Positions 8,794-21,999 of a stretch of DNA of 64,000 nucleotides are shown piece by piece. Location: the NCBI RefSeq assembly GCF_014750655.1, contig NZ_JABBXD010000003.1, positions 248,001 to 312,000 of the forward strand, in the 5' to 3' direction. Within the stretch, counting starts at the first letter, position 1. Every line of letters begins with the position of its first letter. Origin of the DNA: Salinimonas profundi (GTDB taxonomy: Bacteria; Pseudomonadota; Gammaproteobacteria; Enterobacterales; Alteromonadaceae). A program made the translations under genes and the position numbers. The notes below the pieces were generated by a model. The model did no database searches. It was not told the DNA's origin and saw nothing but the letters and a program-made list of their open reading frames with translations.

Positions 8794-9735
8794 TCAGCCA
8801 AATAAAGACCACATCAGTACTGAAGACAGCAAAGCGCTTGAAAAGAGATACAGGTTTCGCTCTGTTACCAGCGTAAACGAGCTGGCTTTGACTTCATTGC
8901 GGTGCAGTTGCAGTTTCTTGATGGCCAATTGCAACGGCTGTTGAGGATACTGCCCTTTATTGCGCAGAAAGTGCAACTTGCGACTAATACTTTTTAATGC
9001 CGCATCGCGATAAAAGTGTGCTCGCTTGGTCTGAATCGCTGTTTGATACAACAGTGCGGCTATGATCACACATGTCAGTATGCTGAGAAATACAGTCACC
9101 GCGCTGAGTGCAGGGAATACTGCACTGATAACAGGCCAGAGGGACAATGAAAATGTTAGCTGTAAAAGGACCAGCTGGTTAATGTGGTGCAACTCACGAC
9201 TTGTTGTTAATTCGCCGGTGGTACTTATCCTCACTGGTAAAAACTGTTTGAGAAGAAAGTACGGCAAGGCTGCACTTTGGCAAATGAACACACCTGTTAC
9301 CAGAAGAAAAACGAACAGAATAATCCCGAAAATAGTTTCGTCAGGGTAGGGCGCCAACATCGTATTTTCACTGATTATGAAAAGCGTAGTACCGCTTATA
9401 AGCGCTGATAGCAGAAGCTGATTGCGAAGTCGGTTTACGGATTTTCGCTGGAAATAACGTAACTCGCACAGCTTATTTTGCTGTAGGAGATGTTGCATTA
9501 GAAATCGATGTTGTTTACGCAGAATAAAGCGCATTGATATCCATAGAAGGCTTGTCGCAAGCACAATAACAACAGGATCGCGAAGTCTGCCGAGATTCAT
9601 GCTGCTATCTCTGAATATCTGGTTATGAAATACCACTATCAACATCTGAATGATTAACGCGCTCAGTAAATAGCACGCAGGGGGAAGCCATATACGACTT
9701 TTAGACGGCAGAGGGTAAGAGATTGTAATATTCAT
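8794..9735 (-). CDS. Unknown polytopic membrane protein
   Basis: I do not recognise this 313-residue protein. It has about seven hydrophobic segments, near residues 17-38, 51-71, 108-128, 135-160, 190-213, 215-235 and 293-312. They are separated by basic loops (RKQHRFLMQHLLQQNK, YFQRKSVNRLRNQ, and a long positively charged region at about 240-285). No transporter, kinase or cyclase motif is visible. Composition is Leu- and Ile-rich like other inner-membrane proteins, and codon use looks like that of its neighbours. It is a single-gene unit convergent with the DTW gene and ends three bases from it. The ribosome-binding site is weak. Confidence 0.7.
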   Translation of the reverse strand: MNITISYPLPSKSRIWLPPACYLLSALIIQMLIVVFHNQIFRDSSMNLGRLRDPVVIVLATSLLWISMRFILRKQHRFLMQHLLQQNKLCELRYFQRKSVNRLRNQLLLSALISGTTLFIISENTMLAPYPDETIFGIILFVFLLVTGVFICQSAALPYFLLKQFLPVRISTTGELTTSRELHHINQLVLLQLTFSLSLWPVISAVFPALSAVTVFLSILTCVIIAALLYQTAIQTKRAHFYRDAALKSISRKLHFLRNKGQYPQQPLQLAIKKLQLHRNEVKASSFTLVTERNLYLFSSALLSSVLMWSLFG

Positions 9736-9905
9736 AAAGGGCTTTTTTCATACTACGATAAAGTCCCTAACACTGTTGTCTTGCTAACTGTCATCCAGCA
9801 GATAGCTTATTATTTTTATATTCTAACGATTGTAATTTTACGTCGTAAACACTTTTACTGATAGCTAAATTATTCTTTTTCCATGAATTATTTATGACCA
9901 GACAT

Positions 9906-9933
9906 AAAAAAACCCGGTCAATACCGGGTTTTT
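9906..9933. terminator. Bidirectional intrinsic terminator after the ATP synthase operon
   Basis: AACCCGGT (9911-9918) and ACCGGGTT (9923-9930) form a stem around CAAT, flanked by A5 on the left and T3-5 on the right. It can stop leftward transcription from atpC and also rightward transcription. The rest of the gap 9736-9954 is AT-rich and shows nothing else. Confidence 0.9.
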
Positions 9934-9954
9934 ACTCTCTAAACATGCTGAAAA

Positions 9955-10371
9955 CTATTTACGCAGCTTTTGAATTAAGCGTAATTGCGCAATGGCTTCT
10001 GCCAGTTCCTGCGCAGCCTCTGCGTAGTTAAAATCAGCGCCTGGATTGGCGATGTGCTCTTCTGCACGACGTTTTGCTTCTTCTGCGGCCTGTTCATCCA
10101 GATCTTCTGCACGAACTGCCGTGTCTGCCAACACAGTTACGTTACCTGGCTGTACTTCAAGTACGCCACCAGCAACATAGATTACTTCTTCTTCACCGTG
10201 TTGTTTAACCAAACGCACCATACCAGGTTTAATTGCAGTGATCAGTGGCGCGTGACCCGGGTGGATACCCAGCTCACCTTCGCTGCCGGTCACCTGTATG
10301 GTTTCTACGCGACCAGAAAAAATCTGCTCTTCTGCGCTTACAACATCCAGATGAACTGTCATAGCTGCCAT
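9955..10371 (-). CDS. atpC: F1Fo ATP synthase epsilon subunit
   Basis: The 138-residue protein matches the epsilon subunit throughout. It has the N-terminal beta-sandwich ([20 protein letters not shown], then [22 protein letters not shown]) and a C-terminal helical hairpin starting near [16 protein letters not shown]. Epsilon couples F1 to the c-ring through the central stalk and can inhibit ATP hydrolysis. This is the last gene of the ATP synthase operon, 64 bases after atpD, and it is followed by an intrinsic terminator at 9906-9933. No glmS gene follows, unlike in E. coli. Confidence 0.98.
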   Translation of the reverse strand: MAAMTVHLDVVSAEEQIFSGRVETIQVTGSEGELGIHPGHAPLITAIKPGMVRLVKQHGEEEVIYVAGGVLEVQPGNVTVLADTAVRAEDLDEQAAEEAKRRAEEHIANPGADFNYAEAAQELAEAIAQLRLIQKLRK

Positions 10372-10435
10372 TTAAACCTCCAAAGTCGGTAGTCAACGTA
10401 ATCGAACAGGCGGCTACGTGCAGCCGCCAGTAAAA

Positions 10436-11833
<1,398 letters not shown>

Positions 11834-11854
11834 TTATCTCTTATAAACCTTTGC

Positions 11855-12715
11855 CTACACCGCTGCCGCGCCGCTTACAATCTCACTGATTTCTTGTGTG
11901 ATTGCGGCCTGACGTGCTTTGTTGTATACCAGTTGCAGATCGTCAATAAGATTGCCGGCATTATCTGTGGCGGCTTTCATCGCTACCATTCGGGCAGCTT
12001 GTTCTGACGCAGCGTTTTCTACAACGCCCTGATATACCTGAGACTCAACATAGCGAACCATCAGTGATTCCAATATTTCTTTTGGATCCGGCTCGTAAAT
12101 GTAATCCCAACGGTGCTTATATTCTTTGTCTTCCGACTTTGGCAAAGGCAGTAGCTGATTGACCACTGGTGTTTGTGTCATCGTATTAACGAAGTCATTG
12201 AAAACCAGATAAACCTTATCCAGTTTTCCTTCGTCAAATGCTTTAAGCATGACACGAACAACACCAACAACATCGCTCACAGATGGTTTGTCGCCCAATC
12301 CGGATTCAGCAGCAAGTAACTTACCCCCAAACCGATTGAAAAAGGCACACGCCTTAGAGCCTAAGGCTGCAAAATCCACCTCTACCCCTTTTTCACGCCA
12401 TTCTTTGACGTCCTGGGTAACACGCTTAAATTCATTTGAGTTTAAGCCACCACATAGTCCGCGGTCTGTGGAGATCACAATATAACCAACCCGTTTTACT
12501 TCGCGCTCCTCAAGGTAAGGATGGCGGTATTCCAGGTTACCATTTGCGATATGACCAATCACTTTAAGCATGTTGTGTGCATATGGACGGCCGGTAGCCA
12601 TACGTTCCTGCGCCTTTTTCATTTTAGACGCCGCAACCATTTCCATAGCACTGGTAATCTTTTGAGTATTCTTGATACTCCCAATCTTACCTTTTATCTC
12701 TTTACCGCTAGCCAT
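11855..12715 (-). CDS. atpG: F1Fo ATP synthase gamma subunit
   Basis: The 286-residue central-stalk subunit begins [32 protein letters not shown], as gamma subunits do. It has the internal DRGLCGGLN stretch and the C-terminal helix [41 protein letters not shown]. It rotates inside the alpha3beta3 hexamer and transmits torque from the c-ring. The gene lies between atpA and atpD in the usual order. Nothing is unusual in length or motifs. Confidence 0.99.
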   Translation of the reverse strand: MASGKEIKGKIGSIKNTQKITSAMEMVAASKMKKAQERMATGRPYAHNMLKVIGHIANGNLEYRHPYLEEREVKRVGYIVISTDRGLCGGLNSNEFKRVTQDVKEWREKGVEVDFAALGSKACAFFNRFGGKLLAAESGLGDKPSVSDVVGVVRVMLKAFDEGKLDKVYLVFNDFVNTMTQTPVVNQLLPLPKSEDKEYKHRWDYIYEPDPKEILESLMVRYVESQVYQGVVENAASEQAARMVAMKAATDNAGNLIDDLQLVYNKARQAAITQEISEIVSGAAAV

Positions 12716-12768
12716 GACTATCTCCCGTTAACCCAACAATGTGCCAACCATACGGTCAGCACCCGTGA

Positions 12769-14310
12769 TTACCACGTTTGTGTCTCTTTGAATTTCTTCA
12801 AAGCTTCATCTAACTTGGCAGCAATCTCGTCGTTGTAGTTACCAGATTCATTGATAGTCTTCATCAGGTCAGCGTGCTCACTGTTCATGTAAGAATGCAG
12901 TGATGCTTCGAAGTCCAGAATCTTGTTTTGCTCAACGCCCTTCAGGAAGCCCTTTTCAACAGCAAACAATGAAACACCCATGTCAGCAATCGACAGTGGA
13001 GAGTATTGCTTCTGTTTCATCAGCTCAGTAACGCGCTCGCCGTGTTCAAGCTGCTCACGTGTTGCATCGTCGAGGTCTGAGGCAAACTGAGAGAACGCCG
13101 CCAGTTCACGATACTGTGCAAGGGCAAGACGAATACCGCCACCCAGCTTCTTGATGATTTTCGTTTGCGCTGAACCACCAACCCGCGATACTGAAATACC
13201 GGCGTTAACAGCAGGACGGATACCCGCGTTAAACAAGTCAGTTTCTAAGAAAATCTGACCATCAGTAATTGAGATTACGTTAGTTGGTACGAACGCAGAA
13301 ACGTCACCAGCCTGGGTTTCAATGATAGGCAATGCGGTCAAAGAACCGGTTTTGCCTTTCACTTCACCGTTTGTGAAACGCTCAACATAGTGCTCATTTA
13401 CACGTGCTGCACGTTCTAGCAGGCGAGAGTGAAGATAGAAAACGTCACCCGGGTAAGCTTCACGACCAGGAGGACGCTTAAGTAGCAATGAAATTTGACG
13501 GTAGGCTACAGCCTGCTTTGACAAATCATCATATACGATTAGTGCGTCTTCACCACGATCACGGAAGTATTCACCCATGGTACAACCAGAGTAAGGTGCC
13601 AAATACTGCAATGCTGCAGATTCTGACGCAGAGGCCGCTACTACAATGGTGTGTTCCATTGCGCCGTGCTCTTCAAGTTTGCGTACAACGTTTGAGATGG
13701 TCGATGCTTTCTGACCAACTGCAACATACACACACTTAATGCCTGTGCCTTTCTGATTGATAATGGCATCAACAGCCATCGCTGTTTTACCAGTCTGACG
13801 GTCGCCGATGATAAGCTCACGCTGACCACGACCAACCGGAATCATTGAATCGACAGACTTGTAACCTGTTTGTACAGGCTGGTCTACTGACTGACGATCA
13901 ATTACACCTGGTGCAATCTTTTCAACTGGCTCGAAGCCTGCTGCATCAATTGCGCCTTTACCGTCGATAGGCTCACCCAGCGTGTTTACAACACGACCCA
14001 GCAGACCATTACCAACCGGTACTTCAAGAATACGACCAGATGATTGTACTTTTGTGCCTTCTGTCAGGTCCGCATAAGGACCCATAACAACCGCACCAAC
14101 AGAGTCTCGCTCAAGGTTTAGTGCAATCGCGTAACGACTACCAGGAAGCTCAATCATTTCACCTTGCATGACATCTGCAAGGCCATGGATACGGATAATA
14201 CCGTCTGTTACAGCAACGATTGTACCTTCGTTGCGTGCTTCACTGGTTACATTGAACTGTTCAATTCTTTTTTTGATCAGTTCTGCAATTTCAGTGGAAT
14301 TAAGTTGCAT
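12769..14310 (-). CDS. atpA: F1Fo ATP synthase alpha subunit
   Basis: The 513-residue non-catalytic nucleotide-binding subunit has Walker A GDRQTGKT near residue 169, the [17 protein letters not shown] segment, and [23 protein letters not shown]. The N-terminal beta-barrel and C-terminal helical domain are complete. Together with beta it forms the F1 head. It starts at an ATG 13 bases after the stop of atpH, which suggests translational coupling. Confidence 0.99.
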   Translation of the reverse strand: MQLNSTEIAELIKKRIEQFNVTSEARNEGTIVAVTDGIIRIHGLADVMQGEMIELPGSRYAIALNLERDSVGAVVMGPYADLTEGTKVQSSGRILEVPVGNGLLGRVVNTLGEPIDGKGAIDAAGFEPVEKIAPGVIDRQSVDQPVQTGYKSVDSMIPVGRGQRELIIGDRQTGKTAMAVDAIINQKGTGIKCVYVAVGQKASTISNVVRKLEEHGAMEHTIVVAASASESAALQYLAPYSGCTMGEYFRDRGEDALIVYDDLSKQAVAYRQISLLLKRPPGREAYPGDVFYLHSRLLERAARVNEHYVERFTNGEVKGKTGSLTALPIIETQAGDVSAFVPTNVISITDGQIFLETDLFNAGIRPAVNAGISVSRVGGSAQTKIIKKLGGGIRLALAQYRELAAFSQFASDLDDATREQLEHGERVTELMKQKQYSPLSIADMGVSLFAVEKGFLKGVEQNKILDFEASLHSYMNSEHADLMKTINESGNYNDEIAAKLDEALKKFKETQTW

Positions 14311-14323
14311 GCTCTTATCCCCG

Positions 14324-14857
14324 TTATGCTTGCAACGTGTCCGCCAGACGTTCCAGTTTTGCTTTCACTGAGCCGTCGATAACTGTATCACCGGCTTGGA
14401 CTACAAAACCGGCGAGCAGGGCTGGATTCACATTACAATTAAGCTTCACTTTACGTGCCAAACGTTCTTCTAATGTTGCCTTAATCTTAGACTGCTGCTG
14501 AGCGTCTAACTCAGTGGCAGAAGTCAGTTCTACTTCCACCTCTTTGTCATATTCCGCTTTAAATGCAGTAAACAGTTCACTGATTTCTGGTAAGGCAAGC
14601 AAACGTTCATTTTCTGCCAGAACCTTTACAAAGTTCTGACCGTGTTCATCGAGTTGTTCACCACAGATGTTGATAAACATGTCAGCCAGGGTCTCCGCTG
14701 CCACCGCGCCAGTCAGATACTGGTGCATTTCAGCGTTGTTAGCGACCTGGCCGGCAAAACTCAACATCTCGTGCCATTTAGGCACGGCGTTGTGCTCGAC
14801 CGCAAAATCGAAAGCAGCTTTAGCATAAGGACGAGCAACGGTTGTCAATTCAGACAT
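14324..14857 (-). CDS. atpH: F1Fo ATP synthase delta subunit
   Basis: The 177-residue delta subunit begins [22 protein letters not shown], the standard N-terminal signature, and its C-terminal domain has [29 protein letters not shown]. Delta sits on top of F1 and joins it to the two b subunits of the peripheral stalk. It is 15 bases after atpF in the same operon. Length and motifs are normal for gammaproteobacteria. Confidence 0.98.
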   Translation of the reverse strand: MSELTTVARPYAKAAFDFAVEHNAVPKWHEMLSFAGQVANNAEMHQYLTGAVAAETLADMFINICGEQLDEHGQNFVKVLAENERLLALPEISELFTAFKAEYDKEVEVELTSATELDAQQQSKIKATLEERLARKVKLNCNVNPALLAGFVVQAGDTVIDGSVKAKLERLADTLQA

Positions 14858-14872
14858 GGCTCATCTCCCTCG

Positions 14873-15343
14873 TTAAAGCTCAGCGACAAGTTTTTCAACA
14901 ATGTCGTTATGTGCTTGTGCATCAATTTCGCGTTGAAGAATGCGCTCAGCACCGATAACTGCCAGGGCAGCAACCTGCTTGCGTAATTCTTCTTTGGCAC
15001 GATTGCGTTCAGCTTCAATTTCGGCATAACCGGAAGCGATAATTTTTTCGCGTTCGGCCTGGCCTTTCTGCGTTTCTTCATCAACAAGTTGATTAGCACG
15101 CTTCTTGGCCTGTTCGATAATTTCAGCTGCTTGCGCTTTCGCCTCTTTCAATTGCTCGGTGGCTTTTTCCTGAGCAAGTTCAAGGTCTTTCTCAGCACGA
15201 TCAGAAGCTTCAAGACCATCGGCAATCTTCTTCTGACGTTCTTCAATCGCGTTTAGCAACGGTGGCCAAACGTACTTCATGCAGAACCACACAAAGACGA
15301 TGAACGCGATTAATTGACCTATTAGAGTGGCGTTAATATTCAC
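14873..15343 (-). CDS. atpF: F1Fo ATP synthase b subunit
   Basis: The 156-residue protein has one N-terminal membrane helix (about 5-26, [21 protein letters not shown]). A long charged coiled coil follows, rich in Glu, Lys and Ala ([25 protein letters not shown]). Two copies make the peripheral stalk that holds F1 still. The start is GTG, supported by a strong GAGGAG ribosome-binding site about 7 bases upstream. It lies between atpE and atpH. Confidence 0.98.
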   Translation of the reverse strand: MNINATLIGQLIAFIVFVWFCMKYVWPPLLNAIEERQKKIADGLEASDRAEKDLELAQEKATEQLKEAKAQAAEIIEQAKKRANQLVDEETQKGQAEREKIIASGYAEIEAERNRAKEELRKQVAALAVIGAERILQREIDAQAHNDIVEKLVAEL

Positions 15344-15391
15344 AACCGCTCCTCCTCATAATGTTCGCTAATAGACTGTAAGTTTAAAAAA

Positions 15392-15613
<222 letters not shown>

Positions 15614-15700
15614 TTACGTCTCCGATTTAAGTTAATTTTAAAGTTGAAAGTTAAACTTGATGGTGCCCACAGATATTTGTCTGCAGGCACCGGTACTTCG

Positions 15701-16564
<864 letters not shown>

Positions 16565-16639
16565 TTAACCCAAAGTTGAAAGTGTAAAATCTGTTTTTAA
16601 CGCTTCATGGCCTCTGTCGTCGGGCCGGCAACTTTTTAT

Positions 16640-17023
16640 TTATTGTTTATGCTGCTGAAGCAAAGCCAGCCAGTAGCTGACCGTTGCTATTGCAAATCCG
16701 CCGATTAGAGCGAGTGGGTCAACGTGCAGCCCTTTAAATGCAATAACAAATAAAATAAAACTCATCGCCAGTTTGATCTTTGCACCCTGGCTAAAACTCC
16801 GGGCTACCAGCTGATTTTGCCGGGCCCCGGCGTATCTAAACGCAAATACGGCGAATATGCTGTTTGGGAGAATGCTTATTAGTGACCCCATCGCCACTGA
16901 GACAGCCTGATGTAAATCATTCATCAGCCAGACCACAATCACCGAAACTGTTGATACCAGAAGCTGTGCAGTAAACGCTTTTCTGGCCAGGTTTTTGCCC
17001 TCTCGGGCCAGGTCGCTTCGCAC
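16640..17023 (-). CDS. atpI: ATP synthase protein I
   Basis: The 127-residue membrane protein has four hydrophobic segments, as AtpI does, and is the first gene of the operon. AtpI assists assembly of the c-ring but is not part of the final enzyme. The start is GTG with a weak AAGAGA ribosome-binding site. The N-terminal RSDLAREGKNLARKAFTAQL fits proteobacterial AtpI. Sequence conservation is low in this family, so the call leans on position, size and topology. Confidence 0.92.
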   Translation of the reverse strand: MRSDLAREGKNLARKAFTAQLLVSTVSVIVVWLMNDLHQAVSVAMGSLISILPNSIFAVFAFRYAGARQNQLVARSFSQGAKIKLAMSFILFVIAFKGLHVDPLALIGGFAIATVSYWLALLQQHKQ

Positions 17024-17064
17024 GGCGTTTCTCTTTTACTTCTGCTCAACCAAAAAGCGTCAGA

Positions 17065-17092
17065 AGTATACTGTTTTAACGATATTTTTCAA
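17065..17092 (-). promoter_or_regulatory. Promoter of the ATP synthase operon
   Basis: Read leftward there is a TTGAAA -35 box (17087-17092), a 16-base spacer and a TATACT -10 box (17065-17070). It lies about 40 bases before the atpI GTG. This is a good sigma-70 match; I see no better candidate in the 195-base parB-atpI gap. Confidence 0.75.
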
Positions 17093-17218
17093 CAGCACAT
17101 CGCGTTTTGTAAGTGATAATGAAAATTTTCTGTCTGTATTTCGTTACGGGACTTTTCGGTCACAAACGTTTCTGTACATTTTCCGAACAGATAATTAAAC
17201 ATTCTTCGTCATCTGTGA

Positions 17219-18103
17219 CTAGTGGATTTTTGACAATATTCCGTCCAATTGCTCCAGGTCACTGAAACTTATTGTAATTTTCCCTTTACCTTTTGCGTTG
17301 TGGTCAATATTGACCGCGGTGCCCAGGTTTTCAGAAAGTCGGTTCATCAGATTCTGTACATCCGGGTCAACTTTCTTTTCTGGCTTCGGTGTGGCGGGTT
17401 CAAGGTATTTGCGTACCAGCTTTTCGGTATCACGGACAGTTAGCGCTTTACCCGAAACAACCTGAGCTGCCTCGGTTTGCTGTTCCCCCTCAAGCGCCAG
17501 TAACGCACGGGCATGGCCCATTTCAATGTCACCATGCTCAAGGAGCAGTTTTACATCATCGTTAAGATTATTCAGGCGTAGCAGGTTGGTTACCGATGTA
17601 CGCGATTTACCGACAGCTTCAGCCACCTCGGCATGGGTCAGTTCAAATTCTTTCATCAGCCGGTTAAGCGCCTGCGCCTCTTCCATTGCATTGAGATCTT
17701 CACGTTGAATATTCTCAATCAGTGCGATTGCAACAGCGGCTTCATCGGGTACGTCTTTTATCAGACATGGCACGTTATCCAGCTGTGCCATTTGCGCGGC
17801 ACGCCATCTTCGCTCACCGGCGATAATTTCGTAGCTGTTCTTATCAGTCTGGCGAACAACAATTGGCTGAATAACACCCTGAGAGCGGATTGAGGAGGCC
17901 AGCTCTTCCAGCGCATCGGGCGACATATCCTTACGCGGCTGATATTTTCCGGGCTTGAGATATTCAATAGGTAATTTGCTTAATTCAGATTCAACAGGTG
18001 TCAGGTCTGATGATGCGTGTTGCTGTTGTTTTTGTGCCGAAGACTGACTCGTCGCCAACAGGGCATCCAGTCCTCGCCCAAGTCCTCTTTTTTTCGCTGA
18101 CAT
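17219..18103 (-). CDS. parB: Chromosome-partitioning protein ParB
   Basis: The 294-residue protein has the chromosomal ParB start (KKRGLGRGLDALL) and the ParB/Spo0J nuclease-like fold with CTP-binding GERRWRAAQMA (about 115-125). A helix-turn-helix DNA-binding region follows around LTHAEVAEAVGKSRTSVTNLLRL (about 175-197), then a C-terminal dimerisation domain. It binds parS, clamps and slides on DNA using CTP, and loads condensin near the origin. Three near-consensus parS sites occur in this window (33070, 33700, 45394). It is 50 bases downstream of parA. Confidence 0.98.
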   Translation of the reverse strand: MSAKKRGLGRGLDALLATSQSSAQKQQQHASSDLTPVESELSKLPIEYLKPGKYQPRKDMSPDALEELASSIRSQGVIQPIVVRQTDKNSYEIIAGERRWRAAQMAQLDNVPCLIKDVPDEAAVAIALIENIQREDLNAMEEAQALNRLMKEFELTHAEVAEAVGKSRTSVTNLLRLNNLNDDVKLLLEHGDIEMGHARALLALEGEQQTEAAQVVSGKALTVRDTEKLVRKYLEPATPKPEKKVDPDVQNLMNRLSENLGTAVNIDHNAKGKGKITISFSDLEQLDGILSKIH

Positions 18104-18153
18104 AGTTTCCTCAATAACTCACAAAATACGGCGTGTTGCTTAGCAACGGTAAA

Positions 18154-18948
18154 TCAACTGGCTTTTGCTGCCTGCATGCCAGCTTTATCGCGTCTGCGCA
18201 AGATTTCTCCGGCTAATGCCAGGTACGCCTTTGCGCCCGTCGATGACTTGTCGTAATACATCGCTGGTGTGCCAAAGCTTGGCGCTTCTGCAAGGCGAAC
18301 ATTCCGGGGAATAACGGTGCGGTAAACCTGCTCTCCAAAATGCCGTTTCAATTGCTCAGAGACATCATTAGCCAGCCGATTACGCGGATCATACATCGTG
18401 CGCAGTACGCCCTCGATTTTAAGGTCCGGATTGACCACCGATGCCAGCTTGGAAATGGTGTCCATTAATGCCGTTAAGCCTTCCAAAGCATAATATTCGC
18501 ATTGCATAGGCACCAGCACAGAATCAGCCGCCGCTAATGCGTTCACCGTCAACTGGTTAAGAGATGGCGGGCAATCAATAAAAATGAAATCGTAATAATC
18601 CATGACCGGTTTGAGAGAATTGCGCAGACGGACCTCGCGGGCAAACATTTCCATCAGCTTAATTTCTGCAGCGGTCACATCGCCATTGGCGGGAATAATG
18701 TCATATTTGCCCGAGGTGTCTTTTACCACGACCTCTTCAATCGGCCGTTCTTCAATCAGCAGCTCAAAGCACGTTGCAGGGACGTCATATTTGTCCAGGC
18801 CACTACCCATTGTGGCGTTACCTTGCGGATCCAAATCAATAAGCAGCACCTTTCGCTTAGTCGCTGCCATAGAGGCCGCCACATTTACAGCGGTGGTTGT
18901 TTTACCCACGCCGCCTTTCTGATTCGCAATTGCGATAACCTTAGCCAC
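18154..18948 (-). CDS. parA: Chromosome-partitioning ATPase ParA
   Basis: The 264-residue Walker-type ATPase has the deviant Walker A KGGVGKTT at residues 11-18, [11 protein letters not shown], and the Walker B-like [11 protein letters not shown]. It lacks an N-terminal DNA-binding domain, so it is the short chromosomal Soj type. With ParB it moves the newly copied origin. It starts 11 bases after the stop of rsmG and is probably cotranscribed in the mnmG-rsmG-parA-parB unit. Confidence 0.98.
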   Translation of the reverse strand: MAKVIAIANQKGGVGKTTTAVNVAASMAATKRKVLLIDLDPQGNATMGSGLDKYDVPATCFELLIEERPIEEVVVKDTSGKYDIIPANGDVTAAEIKLMEMFAREVRLRNSLKPVMDYYDFIFIDCPPSLNQLTVNALAAADSVLVPMQCEYYALEGLTALMDTISKLASVVNPDLKIEGVLRTMYDPRNRLANDVSEQLKRHFGEQVYRTVIPRNVRLAEAPSFGTPAMYYDKSSTGAKAYLALAGEILRRRDKAGMQAAKAS

Positions 18949-18959
18949 ACTTAATCCTG

Positions 18960-19604
18960 TTATGCTTTATGAATTGTCACCAAATGGCGCTCGCCGACAA
19001 GATCCGGCACTTCTAGTGTCAGTACAGACTCAACACAAAAGTGATTACTTACTTCATCAATCTCGCTTTGTGGGAACTGACCTTTCAGCGCAAGGTATTT
19101 GCCATTTGAATCTACCAGATGTTCGCACCAGTGCAACATATCTTTTAATGAGGCAAACGCGCGGCTTAATACAATATCATAAGGCGCTTTCTCTGTGTGC
19201 GCTTCTACCCGATCGTGAATGCATTCAACATTATCAAGTTTCAGCTCGTGCACGCACTGTTTCATAAACCGTACCCGTTTACCCAAACTGTCAAGCAGGG
19301 TAAAACGGGTTTCAGGCAAAACAATAGCCAGTGGCATGCCGGGTAATCCCGGGCCGGTACCCACATCAATAACATTGCGCGCAGAGATATGCGGCATCAC
19401 ACTGAGTGAGTCAAGCAGATGCTTGATCACCATTTGCTCAGGATCGCGAACTGATGTCAGGTTGTAGGCTTTATTCCATTTGTGCATCAATGCCACGTAC
19501 GCAATCAGTTTTTGCTGCTGCTGTTGCGTGACCATCATCCCCATGGACTGAATGCCAGCTGACAGTATGTCTGCCAATTTGCCTGTATCTACTTGACTGC
19601 TCAC
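18960..19604 (-). CDS. rsmG: 16S rRNA (guanine-527 N7) methyltransferase RsmG
   Basis: The 214-residue Rossmann methyltransferase has the S-adenosylmethionine motif [17 protein letters not shown] at about residues 80-96 and the [21 protein letters not shown] stretch of RsmG (GidB). It methylates N7 of G527 in 16S rRNA; its loss gives low-level streptomycin resistance in other bacteria. Its start overlaps the end of mnmG by four bases, implying translational coupling. Confidence 0.98.
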   Translation of the reverse strand: MSSQVDTGKLADILSAGIQSMGMMVTQQQQQKLIAYVALMHKWNKAYNLTSVRDPEQMVIKHLLDSLSVMPHISARNVIDVGTGPGLPGMPLAIVLPETRFTLLDSLGKRVRFMKQCVHELKLDNVECIHDRVEAHTEKAPYDIVLSRAFASLKDMLHWCEHLVDSNGKYLALKGQFPQSEIDEVSNHFCVESVLTLEVPDLVGERHLVTIHKA

Positions 19605-21502
19605 GCGCTGATACGCTCCTGCTTACGTAATAACCCATGTTTTTTCAGGTAAACCAGCAATAACGAAATTGCCGCAGGGGTAATCCCCGAAATTCTGGAG
19701 GCTTTACCAATGGTTTCGGGCCGTGCTTCGGTCAGCTTGGCCACAACCTCATTAGAAAGGCCGGAGATTTTGCTGTAATCGAAGTCATCTGGCAACAACG
19801 TATTTTCGTGACGCTGTGCTTTGGCTATTTCATCCATCTGACGGGCAATGTATCCGGCATACTTGATCTGTATTTCCACTTGCTCAGCGGCAATCGGATC
19901 GTCAATGCCCGGACCGAATGCTTCAATTTCCATAAGCTTACGGTAAGTCATCTCAGGACGACGGATCAGCTCTTCCAGCGAGTGCTCGCGACTCACCGGA
20001 TTTTTCAGAATTTCATTAAGCGATGCGGCTGCGCTGTGCTCTGGGTGGATCCACTGGCCACGTAGACGCTGTTGTTCTGTCTCCACCGCTTCCATTTTCC
20101 GATTGAACGATGCCCAGCGTGCATCATCGACTAAGCCAATTTCCCGTCCCAGTGCAGTCAGACGCATATCCGCATTATCTTCACGCAGCAACAACCGGTA
20201 TTCCGCACGGCTTGTAAACATACGGTAGGGCTCTTTGGTGCCCATCGTCGCAAGATCATCGATCAATACACCCATGTACGCCTGATCGCGACGCAGGACC
20301 ATCGGATCTTTCTGCTGCACCTGCAATGCAGCATTGGCACCGGCTACCAGGCCTTGTGCACCAGCCTCTTCGTAACCGGTCGTCCCATTGATCTGGCCGG
20401 CAAAAAACAGACCCCTGATATATTTTGTTTCCAGCGTTTGTTTCAAATCGCGCGGATCAAAAAAGTCATATTCAATGGCGTAGCCCGGTCTGACAATGTG
20501 GGCATTTTCAAACCCGTTAATTGATCGAACCAGCGCCATCTGGACATCGAAGGGTAAACTGGTAGAGATACCGTTAGGATACACTTCCATGCTGTTAAGC
20601 CCCTCAGGCTCAACGAAGATCTGATGAGACGTTTTGTCTGCAAAGCGGGTGATCTTGTCTTCAATACTGGGGCAGTAACGCGGACCTACGCCCTCGATAA
20701 CACCGGTGAACATCGGTGAACGGTCCAGGCCGCCCCGGATAATCTCATGCGTACGCTCGTTTGTATGCGTGATATAGCAAGGGATCTGTTGAGGATGCAT
20801 ATCCCGGCTGCCCATAAACGAAACCACTGGCACCGGATCATCGCCGGGCTGCGCCTGCATTTTGGAAAAATCCAGACTGCGTGCATCAAGACGGGCTGGC
20901 GTACCGGTTTTTAACCGATCGACTCTAAATGGTAACGCACGAAGTCGTTCAGCCAGTGCCACAGAAGGGGGATCGCCCGCTCTTCCGCCACGATAGTTCT
21001 CAAGGCCAATGTGGATGGTGCCGCCCAGGAACGTGCCTACCGTCAACACGACAGACTTGGCCCGAAACTTAAGACCCATCTGGGTAACCACACCGGTTAC
21101 CTGATCATTTTCAACAATCAGATCATCACAGCTTTGCTGAAATAATGTCAGGTTAGGCTGCGCTTCAACCATTTTTCTGATCGCCTGACGATACAGGGTG
21201 CGATCGGCCTGCGCCCGCGTTGCGCGTACAGCCGGGCCTTTGCTGGAATTTAAGGTTCTGAACTGAATACCAGCCTGATCAGTGGCAAGGCCCATGGCAC
21301 CGCCTAATGCATCGATCTCTTTAACCAGGTGCCCCTTGCCGATACCACCGATCGCAGGGTTACAGGACATTTGTCCGATGGTTTCAATATTGTGAGTCAG
21401 CAATAGCGTATTGGCTCCCATGCGGGCTGAGGCCATTGCAGCTTCAGTGCCTGCGTGACCGCCACCTACCACAATGACGTCAAATTCTTGCTGATAAAAC
21501 AT
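19601..21502 (-). CDS. mnmG: tRNA wobble-uridine carboxymethylaminomethyl modification enzyme MnmG
   Basis: With the ATG at 21502 the protein has 633 residues and begins [20 protein letters not shown], as MnmG does. A GTG 12 bases upstream overlaps the GTGAGG ribosome-binding site and is rejected. The FAD-binding [10 protein letters not shown] (about 13-22), the [12 protein letters not shown] segment and the C-terminal [16 protein letters not shown] motif are all present. With MnmE it makes the cmnm5 group on U34 of several tRNAs. It is the first gene to the left of oriC, as in E. coli, so its transcription may influence origin firing. Confidence 0.98.
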   Translation of the reverse strand: MFYQQEFDVIVVGGGHAGTEAAMASARMGANTLLLTHNIETIGQMSCNPAIGGIGKGHLVKEIDALGGAMGLATDQAGIQFRTLNSSKGPAVRATRAQADRTLYRQAIRKMVEAQPNLTLFQQSCDDLIVENDQVTGVVTQMGLKFRAKSVVLTVGTFLGGTIHIGLENYRGGRAGDPPSVALAERLRALPFRVDRLKTGTPARLDARSLDFSKMQAQPGDDPVPVVSFMGSRDMHPQQIPCYITHTNERTHEIIRGGLDRSPMFTGVIEGVGPRYCPSIEDKITRFADKTSHQIFVEPEGLNSMEVYPNGISTSLPFDVQMALVRSINGFENAHIVRPGYAIEYDFFDPRDLKQTLETKYIRGLFFAGQINGTTGYEEAGAQGLVAGANAALQVQQKDPMVLRRDQAYMGVLIDDLATMGTKEPYRMFTSRAEYRLLLREDNADMRLTALGREIGLVDDARWASFNRKMEAVETEQQRLRGQWIHPEHSAAASLNEILKNPVSREHSLEELIRRPEMTYRKLMEIEAFGPGIDDPIAAEQVEIQIKYAGYIARQMDEIAKAQRHENTLLPDDFDYSKISGLSNEVVAKLTEARPETIGKASRISGITPAAISLLLVYLKKHGLLRKQERISA

Positions 21503-21639
21503 GATAAACCTCACAGATGCAGAAGATTCGAATGATCTTGGCCTTTCAGAAAAAGGGCGCGTATTTTAGCTGACTTAACGCCTAATGAAAACGGTTAAAT
21601 TTTCCACACGAATACGTGTAAAGTCAGAAAGGACGAGGC

Positions 21640-21955
21640 TTATATATTATATGATCTTTTAAGATCTTATTTATTTTTACTATTATTAGGATCGCCCTGA
21701 TCTGTTGATAAGCGATCATTCTCTTTAGATCACAGGATCTTACGCGATGAATAAGTGTTGTATGGGATCGATCATAACCGGGGTCTGATCTTGTGTATAA
21801 ACCCCCTAGTTATCCACATAGCCAATCTTTGAAATTTTTATTCCTACTGTGATCAAAGCTTATACACAGAGGTCTGGGGGATCATATCCACAGCCGTGAT
21901 CAAATTGTGATCGAGGTGGGGATAAGTTGTCGAATAGATCGGGATAATGATCAAA
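21640..21955. other. oriC: Chromosomal replication origin oriC
   Basis: The mnmG-flanking gap (21503-21999) holds 16 GATC sites between 21653 and 21952. DnaA boxes are visible: TGTTGATAA (21703-21711, R1-like), TGTGTATAA (21792-21800), a perfect TTATCCACA (21810-21818), TTATACACA (21860-21868), ATATCCACA (21884-21892) and TGGGGATAA (21917-21925). AT-rich 13-mer-like repeats starting with GATCTT occur at 21653-21685, and TATTATTAGGATCGC closely resembles the corresponding part of E. coli oriC. Such an origin is opened by DnaA at the AT-rich left side and restrained by SeqA on hemimethylated GATC. Position next to mnmG, with mioC nearby, agrees. Edges are approximate. Confidence 0.95.
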
Positions 21956-21958
21956 AAA

Positions 21959-21977
21959 AGCCCGCTATTAACGGGCT
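21959..21977 (-). terminator. Intrinsic terminator between oriC and the DUF4097 gene
   Basis: Read leftward, AGCCCG-TTAATAG-CGGGCT is followed by seven T. It lies 23 bases after the stop of the DUF4097 gene and would keep transcription from the dnaT/dnaC side out of oriC. Confidence 0.9.
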
Positions 21978-21999
21978 ACAGAGTGATCACGCTATTTCC

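Noticed and set aside
21503..21514. In-frame GTG upstream of mnmG
   Set aside because: It overlaps the ribosome-binding site of the ATG at 21502 and adds residues not seen in MnmG.
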